Assembly: GCA_025363375.1 (NCBI GenBank) | Contig: JANYDZ010000488.1 | Span: forward strand, 1-7,041 | Length of the DNA stretch: 7,041 bases | From: Hyphomicrobiales bacterium | GTDB taxonomy: Bacteria; Pseudomonadota; Alphaproteobacteria; Rhizobiales; Beijerinckiaceae | Direction: 5' to 3' | Part shown: piece by piece, positions 1 through 5,855 of the stretch | How the letters are laid out: each line of letters opens with the position of its first letter | Position numbering within the stretch: the first letter of the stretch is position 1 | Position numbers and translations under genes: made by a program | Notes under the pieces: generated by a model | The model's database searches: none | Told to the model about the DNA's origin: nothing | Seen by the model: only the letters and a program-made list of their open reading frames with translations

Positions 1-1
1 C

Positions 2-454
2 GCCGACGCCGCCGTGATGTTCGACGATCTCAAGAATGGACTGGCCGCGCCTATCGCCGGCATGTCGATTTCCTTCACCTCGTCGCTGTTCGGCCTCGCC
101 GGTTCGCTCGTGCTCGGCTTTCTCGATTTGCAGGCGGGCCAGGCGCAGAACCGCTTCTACACCGAGCTTGAAGACCGTCTTTCGACGCAGACCGCCGAGC
201 CGCCGCTCGCCGAGCCTGCTCCCGCGCAGGATACGCGCGCCATCGTTGAAAAGGTCTCCGCCGCGCCCGACGCGTCGAATTCCCGCGCCTCCACCGCCGC
301 CATGGCCAATCTCGCCGAGGGCATTCAGGGCCTGGTGCAGCACATGCGCAGCGAACAGCAGTTGATCCGCGACTGGGTCGAGGCGCAGGCCGAACAGCAG
401 GGCGAAATCAAGAAGCTGCTGGAGCGCCTGGCGCGTGAATCGGAGCGGCGCTGA
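2..454 (+). CDS. MotA/TolQ/ExbB-type proton-channel protein, C-terminal part (5' end outside window)
   Basis: The frame is open to the left edge, so the GTG at 14 is probably not the true start and only about the last 150 residues are present. The visible part begins with a short amphipathic stretch. It continues into a membrane helix (about window residues 15-42) rich in Ser/Thr/Gly, ending in a Leu-Gly-Phe-Leu-Asp-Leu sequence typical of the last helix of MotA/ExbB-like channels. A roughly 100-residue cytoplasmic tail follows: an Ala/Pro-rich linker, then a charged, Gln/Glu/Arg-rich helix likely to form a coiled coil. Members of this family form an inner-membrane ring that conducts protons together with a MotB/ExbD-type partner. 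The next gene, whose ATG overlaps this stop (TGATG), encodes such a partner, so the two are almost certainly co-translated. In related bacteria this pair is often annotated as a flagellar motor protein, but no flagellar gene is visible here. Seen: helix, tail and overlap. Inferred: channel activity. Confidence 0.75.
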   Translation, partial: ADAAVMFDDLKNGLAAPIAGMSISFTSSLFGLAGSLVLGFLDLQAGQAQNRFYTELEDRLSTQTAEPPLAEPAPAQDTRAIVEKVSAAPDASNSRASTAAMANLAEGIQGLVQHMRSEQQLIRDWVEAQAEQQGEIKKLLERLARESERR

Positions 455-1482
455 TGGCTCTGGGGCGCGCGCGCGGCAATCAACGCGGATTTGACTACTG
501 GCCGGGCTTTGTCGACGCCCTGTCCGTCATGTTGCTGAGCATGATCTTCCTGCTCTCGGTGTTCATGCTGGCGCAGTTCTTTCTGTCGCGGGACATTACC
601 GGCAAGGACAATGCGCTGGCGCGGCTCAACCGCCAGATCGAGGAGTTGACCTCGCTGCTGGCGCTGGAGCGCGCCGGCAAGGCGGATTCGCAGTCCTCCC
701 TTCTGGCCCTGACCGCGACACTCGATTCCGCGCAACAAGACAAGCTTCGGCTCGAGGCGCAGATCGCGCGCAACGGCGCGGCGGCCAACGCGGCGGGCGG
801 GCAGGCGGCTGAGGCCGCGCGGGCTCTCGACGCGGAAAAGCAACTCTCCGCCCGCGCACAGGCGCAGCTGGAAATTCTCAATCAACAAATATCCGCCTTG
901 CGCCGTCAGCTCGCCGCGCTTGAAGACGCGCTGGCCGCGTCCGAGAACCGCGACCGCGAGAGTCAGGCGCAGATTTCCGACCTCGGTTCGCGCCTCAATC
1001 TGGCGCTTGCCCAGAAGGTGCAGGAACTTTCCCGCTATCGCTCGGATTTCTTCGGACGGCTGCGCGATATTCTGGGCAGCCGTCCCGGCGTGCGCGTTGT
1101 CGGCGACCGGTTTGTTTTCGAAAGCGAAGTGCTGTTTGATTCCGGCAGGGCCGAGGTCAATCCCGCCGGGCGCGGCCAGATGGATCAGGTGGCGCAGGCG
1201 CTGCAAAATCTCGAACGTGAAATCCCGCCGGAAATCCCGTGGGTGATGCGCGTCGACGGCCACACCGACCGGCGCCCGACGAGCGGCGCGCAATTCCGCT
1301 CGAACTGGGATCTCTCCGCCGCGCGCGCCATTGCCGTCGTGCAATATCTCGTGGCGCGCGGCGTTTCTCCCCAGCATCTTGTCGCCGCCGGCTTTGGCGA
1401 GTTTCAGCCCATCGACGCCGGCGATTCCGACGAGGCGCTGCGCCGCAATCGCCGCATCGAGTTGAAGTTGACGGACCGGTAA
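454..1482 (+). CDS. MotB-like OmpA-domain protein (peptidoglycan-binding stator partner)
   Basis: A 342-residue protein. A short cytoplasmic N-terminus leads into one membrane helix (about residues 17-44). Asp21 sits at the start of that helix in a Pro-Gly-Phe-Val-Asp context, where MotB and ExbD carry their proton-binding aspartate. Residues about 50-205 are a long Ala/Gln/Leu/Arg-rich coiled coil with heptad character. Residues about 217-342 are an OmpA-like domain with a Gly-His-Thr-Asp motif (Asp272) and an Asn-Trp-Asp-Leu-Ser...Arg segment (Arg291). Asp272 and Arg291 match the two residues that hold diaminopimelate in OmpA. The domain ends in the usual Asn-Arg-Arg-Ile-Glu-Leu strand. The ATG overlaps the previous stop by one base, with GGAG (442-445) 8 nt upstream. 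By family knowledge it anchors a proton-driven inner-membrane complex to the cell wall. A true flagellar MotB normally lacks such a long coiled coil, so a non-flagellar envelope role is more likely. Confidence 0.85.
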   Translation: MALGRARGNQRGFDYWPGFVDALSVMLLSMIFLLSVFMLAQFFLSRDITGKDNALARLNRQIEELTSLLALERAGKADSQSSLLALTATLDSAQQDKLRLEAQIARNGAAANAAGGQAAEAARALDAEKQLSARAQAQLEILNQQISALRRQLAALEDALAASENRDRESQAQISDLGSRLNLALAQKVQELSRYRSDFFGRLRDILGSRPGVRVVGDRFVFESEVLFDSGRAEVNPAGRGQMDQVAQALQNLEREIPPEIPWVMRVDGHTDRRPTSGAQFRSNWDLSAARAIAVVQYLVARGVSPQHLVAAGFGEFQPIDAGDSDEALRRNRRIELKLTDR

Positions 1483-1508
1483 GGATGCCTCCGCAAAATT
1501 GTTGAGAC

Positions 1509-1540
1509 CGTCGTCATGTGCGAAAACGCACATGACGACG
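1509..1540 (+). terminator. Perfect 14-bp hairpin after the stator-like pair
   Basis: Two perfectly complementary 14-base arms (1509-1522 and 1527-1540) flank an AAAA loop, starting 27 nt after the stop of the OmpA-domain gene. The position suggests transcription termination or 3'-end protection of the upstream mRNA. No clean T-run follows, only CTGCGGATCTGTTGTT, so it is not a canonical intrinsic terminator. An mRNA-stabilising stem or a protein-binding palindrome is also possible. Confidence 0.55.
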
Positions 1541-1553
1541 CTGCGGATCTGTT

Positions 1554-1630
1554 GTTAAATCAAAACAGGAATTTGCCTGTTGCAAACTGAAAATCGCAAC
1601 TGGACCGCGCAGTGGACTTCGCGATTTAAC
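1554..1630 (+). promoter_or_regulatory. Leader with nested inverted repeats upstream of the caspase-like gene
   Basis: This AT-richer stretch holds three perfect inverted repeats. GTTAAATC (1554-1561) pairs with GATTTAAC (1623-1630). AACAGG (1564-1569) pairs with CCTGTT (1576-1581) around a 6-nt loop. AAATCGC (1591-1597) pairs with GCGATTT (1621-1627). The last pair shares bases with the first, so the two long-range pairings exclude each other. The region ends 8 nt before the GGAGG of the caspase-like gene. I could not identify a convincing -35/-10 pair. The repeats could be operator half-sites or a structured 5' leader, and chance is not excluded for the short ones. Confidence 0.3.
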
Positions 1631-1638
1631 GCAGGCTC

Positions 1639-1643
1639 GGAGG
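1639..1643 (+). promoter_or_regulatory. Ribosome binding site that fixes the caspase-like start
   Basis: GGAGG lies 5 nt upstream of ATG 1649. The open frame extends back to a TTG at 1580, which has no such site and would place 23 polar residues before the signal peptide. This motif therefore decides for 1649. Confidence 0.75.
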
Positions 1644-1648
1644 CAATC

Positions 1649-3250
1649 ATGCTGAAAGCATTGGCAAGAATTCGCTCAATAACCGCCACGCTCGCGCTCG
1701 GCGCTGGTTTTCTTGCCGCCGCGTGCGCCGTTCCCGCCTTCGCCGAGGTTGAAAAGCGCGTCGCGCTCGTCATCGGCAACGGGGCCTACAAGTCGGCGAT
1801 CGCGCTGGAAAATCCCGTTACCGACGCCAAGGCCGTCTCGGCCTCGCTGAAGCGTCTCGGCTTCCAGGTCATCGACGGCTACGATCTCGGCGCCGGCGAA
1901 ATGCGCGACAAGCTGCGAGAGTTTTCCGCCGCGTTGCCTGAATCCAAGGCCGCCATGGTCTATTACGCCGGGCATGGCGTATCGGTGGAAGACGAAAACT
2001 TCCTCATTCCAACCGATCTCGGCCTGAAGAGCCAGACCGATCTTGACCTTGGCGCCATCAGCCTGACCATGGTGCTCAAGCAGATGAAGCGCGAGGAGCG
2101 CGTCAATGTCGTCATCCTCGACGCCTGCCGCGACAATCCCTTCGCCGCCGATCTGCAACGCGGCGCGCGCAACCGCTCGGCGGTCGCTGAACGCGGTCTG
2201 AGCCGCGTTGACAGCGAGCTGGCCAAAGGCACGCTGATTGCGTTCGCGACGGACCCGCGCAGCGCCGCGCTCGACGGCAAGCCCGGCGAGAACAGCCCTT
2301 TCACCAAGGCGCTGCTGCGCCACATGGAAGAGCCCGGCGTGTCCATCGACACGGTCATGAACCGCGTGCGCACGGATGTCTGGGAGGAGACCAAACAAAA
2401 GCAGATGCCCTGGGTGAACACCTCCATCATCGGCGAGTTCATTCTCAATCCCGCTGCGCAACCGCGTCAGCAGGTCGCCGCGCTGCCGAACGCCTCGGGC
2501 GCCGTTCCCGGCGCAGCGGTCGTCACAACCGCCGCCGCGGATCGCCTTGCGCAGGAAAATAAAATGTGGGAATCGGCCGAACGCGGCAACGCCGCCGACG
2601 ATTATCGTGCTTACCTTGACGCCTATCCAAACGGCGTCTACGCGCAAATGGCAAAGAGCCGCGTCGCCCGCCTGACCGGCGCCGCGGTTTCCACGCCCGC
2701 GACGACCCCCGCCGACGCAACGAAGGGGATTGTCGCCACCGCCGCCCTCAAGGCGGAGGTCGGCACCATGCAGACGGAAAAAGCCCTGAATCTCGACAAG
2801 AACGCCCGCAAGGTGATTCAGCAACGCCTGAAAGTGCTGGACTTCAATCCCGGCGACGCCAACGGCAATTTCACGCCGAAAACCCGCGCCGCCATCGCCG
2901 ACTGGCAGAAGCGCCACGAGGCGCAGCCGACGACGTGGCTTGGCCCGGCGCAGCGCGCCGCCCTGCTCGAGGAAAGCGAAACCGCGTGGCAGCGCTTCGT
3001 CAACGCCCAGCCCATGACCCCGACCCGCGCCCTGACGACGCCCGCCAGAGCCGCGCCAGCGCCGCGCGTCAATCCCGGCATCGCGGCGGCGCAGGCCCAG
3101 CGGCGGCAGGTGACGCAGCGCGCGCCGGCTAAACAACGCGACTGGCCGGCGCGTCAGCAAAGCGGCGGCGGCGGCGGCGCGAGCCCGATCGGCGCCTTCA
3201 TCGGCGGCGCCCTTGTCGGCGGAGCCATCGGCGGGCTGCTCAGGCGTTGA
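1649..3250 (+). CDS. Exported caspase-fold (C14-like) protein with peptidoglycan-binding domain and glycine-zipper tail
   Basis: A 533-residue protein. Residues 1-32 are a signal peptide with a likely cut after Ala-Phe-Ala; Cys26 follows Ala-Ala-Ala, a poor lipobox, so a lipoprotein is less likely. Residues about 35-268 are a caspase-like peptidase domain. The catalytic dyad is visible as His109 in Tyr-Tyr-Ala-Gly-His-Gly and Cys160 in Asp-Ala-Cys-Arg-Asp-Asn-Pro. Residues about 303-343 (Trp-Glu-Ser-Ala ... Ala-Tyr-Leu-Asp-Ala-Tyr-Pro-Asn-Gly) match a helical repeat common after bacterial caspase domains. Residues about 377-440 are a peptidoglycan-binding type 1 domain, with Arg-Lys-Val-Ile-Gln-Gln-Arg-Leu and a Gly-Asn-Phe-Thr-Pro-Lys-Thr-Arg segment. 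A Pro/Ala/Arg/Gln-rich linker follows. The last 28 residues are Gly-rich with repeated GxxxG-like spacing, resembling glycine-zipper membrane tails. Its substrate is unknown. Export and wall binding are inferred from the domains. The 3' end overlaps the convergent ABC gene by 11 bp. Confidence 0.88.
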   Translation: MLKALARIRSITATLALGAGFLAAACAVPAFAEVEKRVALVIGNGAYKSAIALENPVTDAKAVSASLKRLGFQVIDGYDLGAGEMRDKLREFSAALPESKAAMVYYAGHGVSVEDENFLIPTDLGLKSQTDLDLGAISLTMVLKQMKREERVNVVILDACRDNPFAADLQRGARNRSAVAERGLSRVDSELAKGTLIAFATDPRSAALDGKPGENSPFTKALLRHMEEPGVSIDTVMNRVRTDVWEETKQKQMPWVNTSIIGEFILNPAAQPRQQVAALPNASGAVPGAAVVTTAAADRLAQENKMWESAERGNAADDYRAYLDAYPNGVYAQMAKSRVARLTGAAVSTPATTPADATKGIVATAALKAEVGTMQTEKALNLDKNARKVIQQRLKVLDFNPGDANGNFTPKTRAAIADWQKRHEAQPTTWLGPAQRAALLEESETAWQRFVNAQPMTPTRALTTPARAAPAPRVNPGIAAAQAQRRQVTQRAPAKQRDWPARQQSGGGGGASPIGAFIGGALVGGAIGGLLRR

Positions 3251-5036
3251 GCGCCGCGGCCCCCGTCTCGAACTGCAGCCGCGCCAGGCGCGCGTAAAGC
3301 CCGCCTTTCGCCACAAGACCCGCGTGCGTGCCTTCCTCGACAACGCGCCCCTCGTCCATCACGAGAATCCGGTCGGCGGAAAGCACTGTCGCCAGACGAT
3401 GCGCGATGACAATCGTGGTGCGGCCCCGCACCACGTTGTCGAGCGCCCTTTGCACCAGCGTCTCATTCTCCGCGTCGAGCGCGGATGTCGCCTCGTCCAG
3501 CAGAAGGATTGGCGCATCCTTCAGGATCGCGCGCGCGATGGCCAGTCGCTGGCGCTGGCCGCCCGACAGCGTGATCCCGCGCTCGCCGAGCAGCGTCGCA
3601 TAGCCTTGCGGCAGCGCGTCGATGAACTCGTTCGCCGCGGCGCGTTCGGCGGCTTCCTTCATGTCGGCCTCGCTCGCGTCCGCCCGGCCAAAGCGGATGT
3701 TGTCGGCGACGGAGGAGCCAAAGATGACGGAGTCCTGCGGCACCAGCGCCATGCGTCCACGCAGTTCCGCCGGATCGGCGTTTTTCACATCGATTCCATC
3801 GACGAGCACGCGGCCGCCCGTCGTGTCGTAAAACCGCATCAGCAGTTGAAACACCGTCGATTTGCCCGCGCCCGAGGGACCGACGATGGCCAGGGTCTCG
3901 CCCGGCTTCACGCGGAAAGAGAGCTCGCGCGCCACATCGCTCTCAAGCCGCGTCGGATAGGCGAACCGCACCTTGTCGAAGGTGATTTCGCCGCGCGTTG
4001 GCTTCGGCAACGCAACGGGCGAAGCCGGCGCGACGATGGTCGGCTGCGTTTCGAGAATTTCCGCGATGCGCCCCGCGGCCCCCGCCGCCGACGACAATTC
4101 GCTCCACACTTCCGAGAGCTGACCGAGCGAACTGGCCCCGAGCACCGCGGAAAGCACGAATTGCGACAAAAGCCCGCCGGTCATGCGGCCCGCCAGCACA
4201 TCCTGCGCGCCGAGCCAGAGCACCGCTACGACGCTGGCGAAGGCCAGAAATATGCCGATGGAGGTGAGAATCGCGCGCGCCCCCGTGGCGTCCCGCGCCG
4301 CGCGATAGGCGCTCTCCACCGCGACCGAGAAGCGCGACACTGTCGCCTTTTCCGCGACGAAAGCCTGCACCGTGCGCATGGCGCCGATGGTCTCGGAAGC
4401 AAAAGCGCTGGCTGCGGCCAAAGTGTCCTGCGCCGCGCGCGAGCGCTGCCGCACAAGCCGCCCCGAAGCCACCAGCGGCAGCACGATCAACGGAATCGCC
4501 ACCAGCACAAGCCCCGAAAGCTTCGGGCTCGTATAGACCATCATGCCGATGGCGCCGATGAACAGCACAAGATTGCGCAAGGCGATCGAGGCCGACGCGC
4601 CGAACGCCGAGCGCATCTGCGTCGTGTCCGCCGTCAGGCGCGACACCAGTTCGCCTGTCTTTGCCGTGTCGTAGAAGGCCGCGTCGAGACAGGCCAGATG
4701 CCCGAACAGATCGCCGCGCAGATCGGCGACCACGCGTTCGCCCAGGGTCATCACGAGGAAATAGCGGCAGCCTGAGGCGACGGCCAGCACCGCCACGACA
4801 ACAATCATCGCTGTGAAATAGGTGTCGATCAGCCCGGCGCCCTCGGCGGAGAAGCCGTAGTCGATCATCCGGCGCAGCGCGATCGGCACGCTTAGCGTCG
4901 CGGCCGCCGCCACAACCAGCGCCGCCAGGGCCGCCGCGATCCAGCCCTTGTGACGCGCCACGTAGGGCAGGAGCGGCAGCAGGGCCTTGAGGGATGTGCG
5001 CGGCTTTTTGGCGTCGGATGGGGCGGCGTCGGTCAT
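3240..5036 (-). CDS. ABC half-transporter, fused permease and ATPase (MsbA/LmrA-type exporter)
   Basis: A 598-residue inner-membrane exporter subunit expected to work as a homodimer. The N-terminal permease half (to about residue 320) has hydrophobic segments near 31-54, 73-95, 151-170, 174-195, 252-281 and 287-311, the usual six helices. The ATPase half has Walker A GPSGAGKS (386-393, Lys392), Q-loop Gln434, signature LSGGQ (490-494), Walker B ending at Asp514 with catalytic Glu515 in Leu-Leu-Leu-Asp-Glu-Ala-Thr-Ser, and switch His546 in Ile-Ala-His-Arg. All catalytic motifs are intact. Family members export lipids, lipid A precursors or drugs; sequence alone does not show the substrate. It resembles the MsbA-related alphaproteobacterial group, but I do not assign msbA. 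The ATG at 5036 has only a weak GGA about 8 nt upstream. It is divergent from rpmE and convergent, with an 11-bp overlap, with the caspase-like gene. Confidence 0.92.
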   Translation of the reverse strand: MTDAAPSDAKKPRTSLKALLPLLPYVARHKGWIAAALAALVVAAAATLSVPIALRRMIDYGFSAEGAGLIDTYFTAMIVVVAVLAVASGCRYFLVMTLGERVVADLRGDLFGHLACLDAAFYDTAKTGELVSRLTADTTQMRSAFGASASIALRNLVLFIGAIGMMVYTSPKLSGLVLVAIPLIVLPLVASGRLVRQRSRAAQDTLAAASAFASETIGAMRTVQAFVAEKATVSRFSVAVESAYRAARDATGARAILTSIGIFLAFASVVAVLWLGAQDVLAGRMTGGLLSQFVLSAVLGASSLGQLSEVWSELSSAAGAAGRIAEILETQPTIVAPASPVALPKPTRGEITFDKVRFAYPTRLESDVARELSFRVKPGETLAIVGPSGAGKSTVFQLLMRFYDTTGGRVLVDGIDVKNADPAELRGRMALVPQDSVIFGSSVADNIRFGRADASEADMKEAAERAAANEFIDALPQGYATLLGERGITLSGGQRQRLAIARAILKDAPILLLDEATSALDAENETLVQRALDNVVRGRTTIVIAHRLATVLSADRILVMDEGRVVEEGTHAGLVAKGGLYARLARLQFETGAAALNA

Positions 5037-5085
5037 GAACGGATCCAGTTTCAGGCGACGGGGCGGGTGAACTCAGGCTTTTGCC

Positions 5086-5114
5086 TTGAACCCCGGTCAG
5101 ACCTGCGTTATAGG
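5086..5114 (+). promoter_or_regulatory. Probable sigma70-type promoter of rpmE
   Basis: TTGAAC (5086-5091) and TATAGG (5109-5114) are separated by 17 bp, each matching the consensus at four of six positions. Transcription would start near 5121, giving a leader of about 75 nt before rpmE. The same bases read on the minus strand give TATAAC, a good -10 for the divergent ABC gene, but no matching -35 is evident there. The remainder of 5037-5195 shows nothing else I can support. Confidence 0.5.
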
Positions 5115-5195
5115 GGCCCACCCCGCCTTTTGGGAAAGAATTTTTGGGCTGCGGCCAATTTCGCGCCCGCGTCCGACACGTTTGAAGGAAAAGCC

Positions 5196-5423
5196 ATGAA
5201 AGCCGACATTCACCCGCAATACCACCTGATTAAGGTCGTGATGACAGACGGAACCGAATTCCAGACGCGCTCGACCTATGGCGAGACGGGCGAGACCCTC
5301 AACCTCGACATCGATCCCCTGACCCACCCGGCCTGGACCGGCGGCAATCAGCAACTGCTCGACCGCGGCGGCCGCCTGTCGAAATTCACCAGCCGCTTTG
5401 GCAGCATAGGCGCGCGGAAATAG
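5196..5423 (+). CDS. rpmE: 50S ribosomal protein L31
   Basis: A 75-residue protein with the standard L31 layout: N-terminal Met-Lys-Ala-Asp-Ile-His-Pro, a central Val-Val-Met-Thr-Asp-Gly-Thr strand, and the hallmark His-Pro-Ala-Trp-Thr-Gly-Gly followed by Arg-Gly-Gly-Arg and Lys-Phe. L31 sits on the large subunit at the subunit interface. There is no cysteine at all, so this is the zinc-free form, the norm as far as I know in this bacterial order. The ATG is fixed by AAGGA (5185-5189) 6 nt upstream; the frame stays open further upstream, but the family start is here. It has its own promoter and terminator, so it is probably monocistronic. Confidence 0.97.
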   Translation: MKADIHPQYHLIKVVMTDGTEFQTRSTYGETGETLNLDIDPLTHPAWTGGNQQLLDRGGRLSKFTSRFGSIGARK

Positions 5424-5446
5424 GCTTTTTGCCGCTCATTTATACC

Positions 5447-5475
5447 AAAACCCCGGCTGCGAAGCCGGGGTTTTT
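5447..5475 (+). terminator. Intrinsic terminator of rpmE
   Basis: The GC-rich arms CCCCGGCT (5451-5458) and AGCCGGGG (5463-5470) flank a GCGA loop, which is a GNRA tetraloop. A run of five T follows (5471-5475). Four A before the left arm pair with the T run, extending the stem to 12 bp and making the element potentially bidirectional. It lies 23 nt after the rpmE stop and insulates the toxin-antitoxin module from rpmE. Confidence 0.95.
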
Positions 5476-5523
5476 GCGTTGGACGAGAACGCGCAAAGAA
5501 GGTTGATGCCCGAGCGTCCCCGC

Positions 5524-5546
5524 ATGTGTTGACAAACGCAACACAT
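5524..5546 (+). promoter_or_regulatory. Palindromic operator of the toxin-antitoxin module
   Basis: ATGTGTTG (5524-5531) and CAACACAT (5539-5546) form a perfect 8+8 bp inverted repeat around 7 bp. The palindrome covers the whole -35 box of the antitoxin promoter. Ribbon-helix-helix antitoxins of this type repress their own operon by binding such a palindrome, usually more tightly with toxin bound. Binding here is inferred from position and symmetry. Confidence 0.65.
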
Positions 5547-5557
5547 CATTGCACAAT
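5529..5557 (+). promoter_or_regulatory. Sigma70-type promoter of the toxin-antitoxin operon
   Basis: A perfect -35 TTGACA (5529-5534), a 17-bp spacer and a -10 CACAAT (5552-5557, four of six). The expected start of transcription, 6-8 nt past the -10, falls at 5563-5565, on or just before the antitoxin ATG. There is no ribosome binding site in the few bases before the ATG, consistent with a leaderless mRNA. Confidence 0.65.
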
Positions 5558-5564
5558 CCCAATC

Positions 5565-5855
5565 ATGAAATCCTCACCCGCCGTCGCTGAAGTCAATATC
5601 CACTTGCGCGCTCGCGCGCAGGACAAGTCGTTGATCGACCAGGCGGCGGTACTGGTAGGCGCCAACCGTTCGCAATTCATGTTGGCGTCGGCGCTCAAGG
5701 AGGCCAGGAACGTCCTGCTCGACCAAACCACCATCTATGCCGACGCGCAGACCTTTCAAAAGGTTCTGGACTGGATGGATTCCGAGCCCACGCCTCAGGA
5801 GTCCGCCGGCATGAAACGGCTGCTTGCAGCCATGGCCCCGTGGCCGCGTGGCTGA
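5565..5855 (+). CDS. DUF1778 (TacA-like) ribbon-helix-helix antitoxin
   Basis: A 96-residue protein. Residues about 8-14 (Ala-Glu-Val-Asn-Ile-His-Leu) form the DNA-contacting beta-strand. The two helices of the ribbon-helix-helix fold follow at about 18-31 and 35-51, with the family sequence Ala-Asn-Arg-Ser-Gln-Phe at the turn. The C-terminal half (about 57-96: Thr-Ile-Tyr-Ala-Asp-Ala ... Trp-Met-Asp) is the part that in DUF1778 antitoxins wraps the toxin and blocks its active site. The toxin start lies inside this gene (8-bp overlap). The frame continues up to a GTG at 5526, but that would put the -35 box and operator inside the gene, so ATG 5565 is preferred. It is expected to neutralise the toxin and repress its own promoter. 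Confidence 0.9.
   Translation: MKSSPAVAEVNIHLRARAQDKSLIDQAAVLVGANRSQFMLASALKEARNVLLDQTTIYADAQTFQKVLDWMDSEPTPQESAGMKRLLAAMAPWPRG

Noticed and set aside
454..1482. True flagellar MotB, or a Zorya ZorB
   Set aside because: Only the general stator-plus-OmpA layout is shared. No flagellar genes and no ZorC/ZorD are present, and the long coiled coil is atypical of flagellar MotB. Kept as MotB-like without a symbol.
325..1533. 402-residue minus-strand open frame antisense to the OmpA-domain gene
   Set aside because: It is the complementary reading of a GC-rich gene with clear domains; the composition shows no recognisable fold and there is no sensible start context.
1676..3343. 555-residue minus-strand open frame across the caspase-like gene
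   Set aside because: Arg/Gly/Ala-rich shadow of an intact, motif-bearing plus-strand gene. It also runs through the 3' end of the ABC transporter.
3213..4775. 520-residue plus-strand open frame antisense to the ABC transporter
   Set aside because: Very rich in Arg, His and Gln, with no family resemblance. The opposite strand has all ABC motifs intact.
5115..5195. Autoregulatory L31-type RNA leader upstream of rpmE
   Set aside because: I looked for a stable stem-loop before the ribosome binding site and found none I could support by eye.
5476..5523. Short inverted repeats (GCGTT/AACGC and GGACG/CGTCC) between the rpmE terminator and the operator
   Set aside because: Arms are only 5 bp in a GC-rich sequence, which is expected by chance.
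5526..5564. GTG at 5526 as the antitoxin start, giving 13 extra residues
   Set aside because: It would place the perfect -35 box and the operator palindrome inside the coding region, and the extra residues lack family character.
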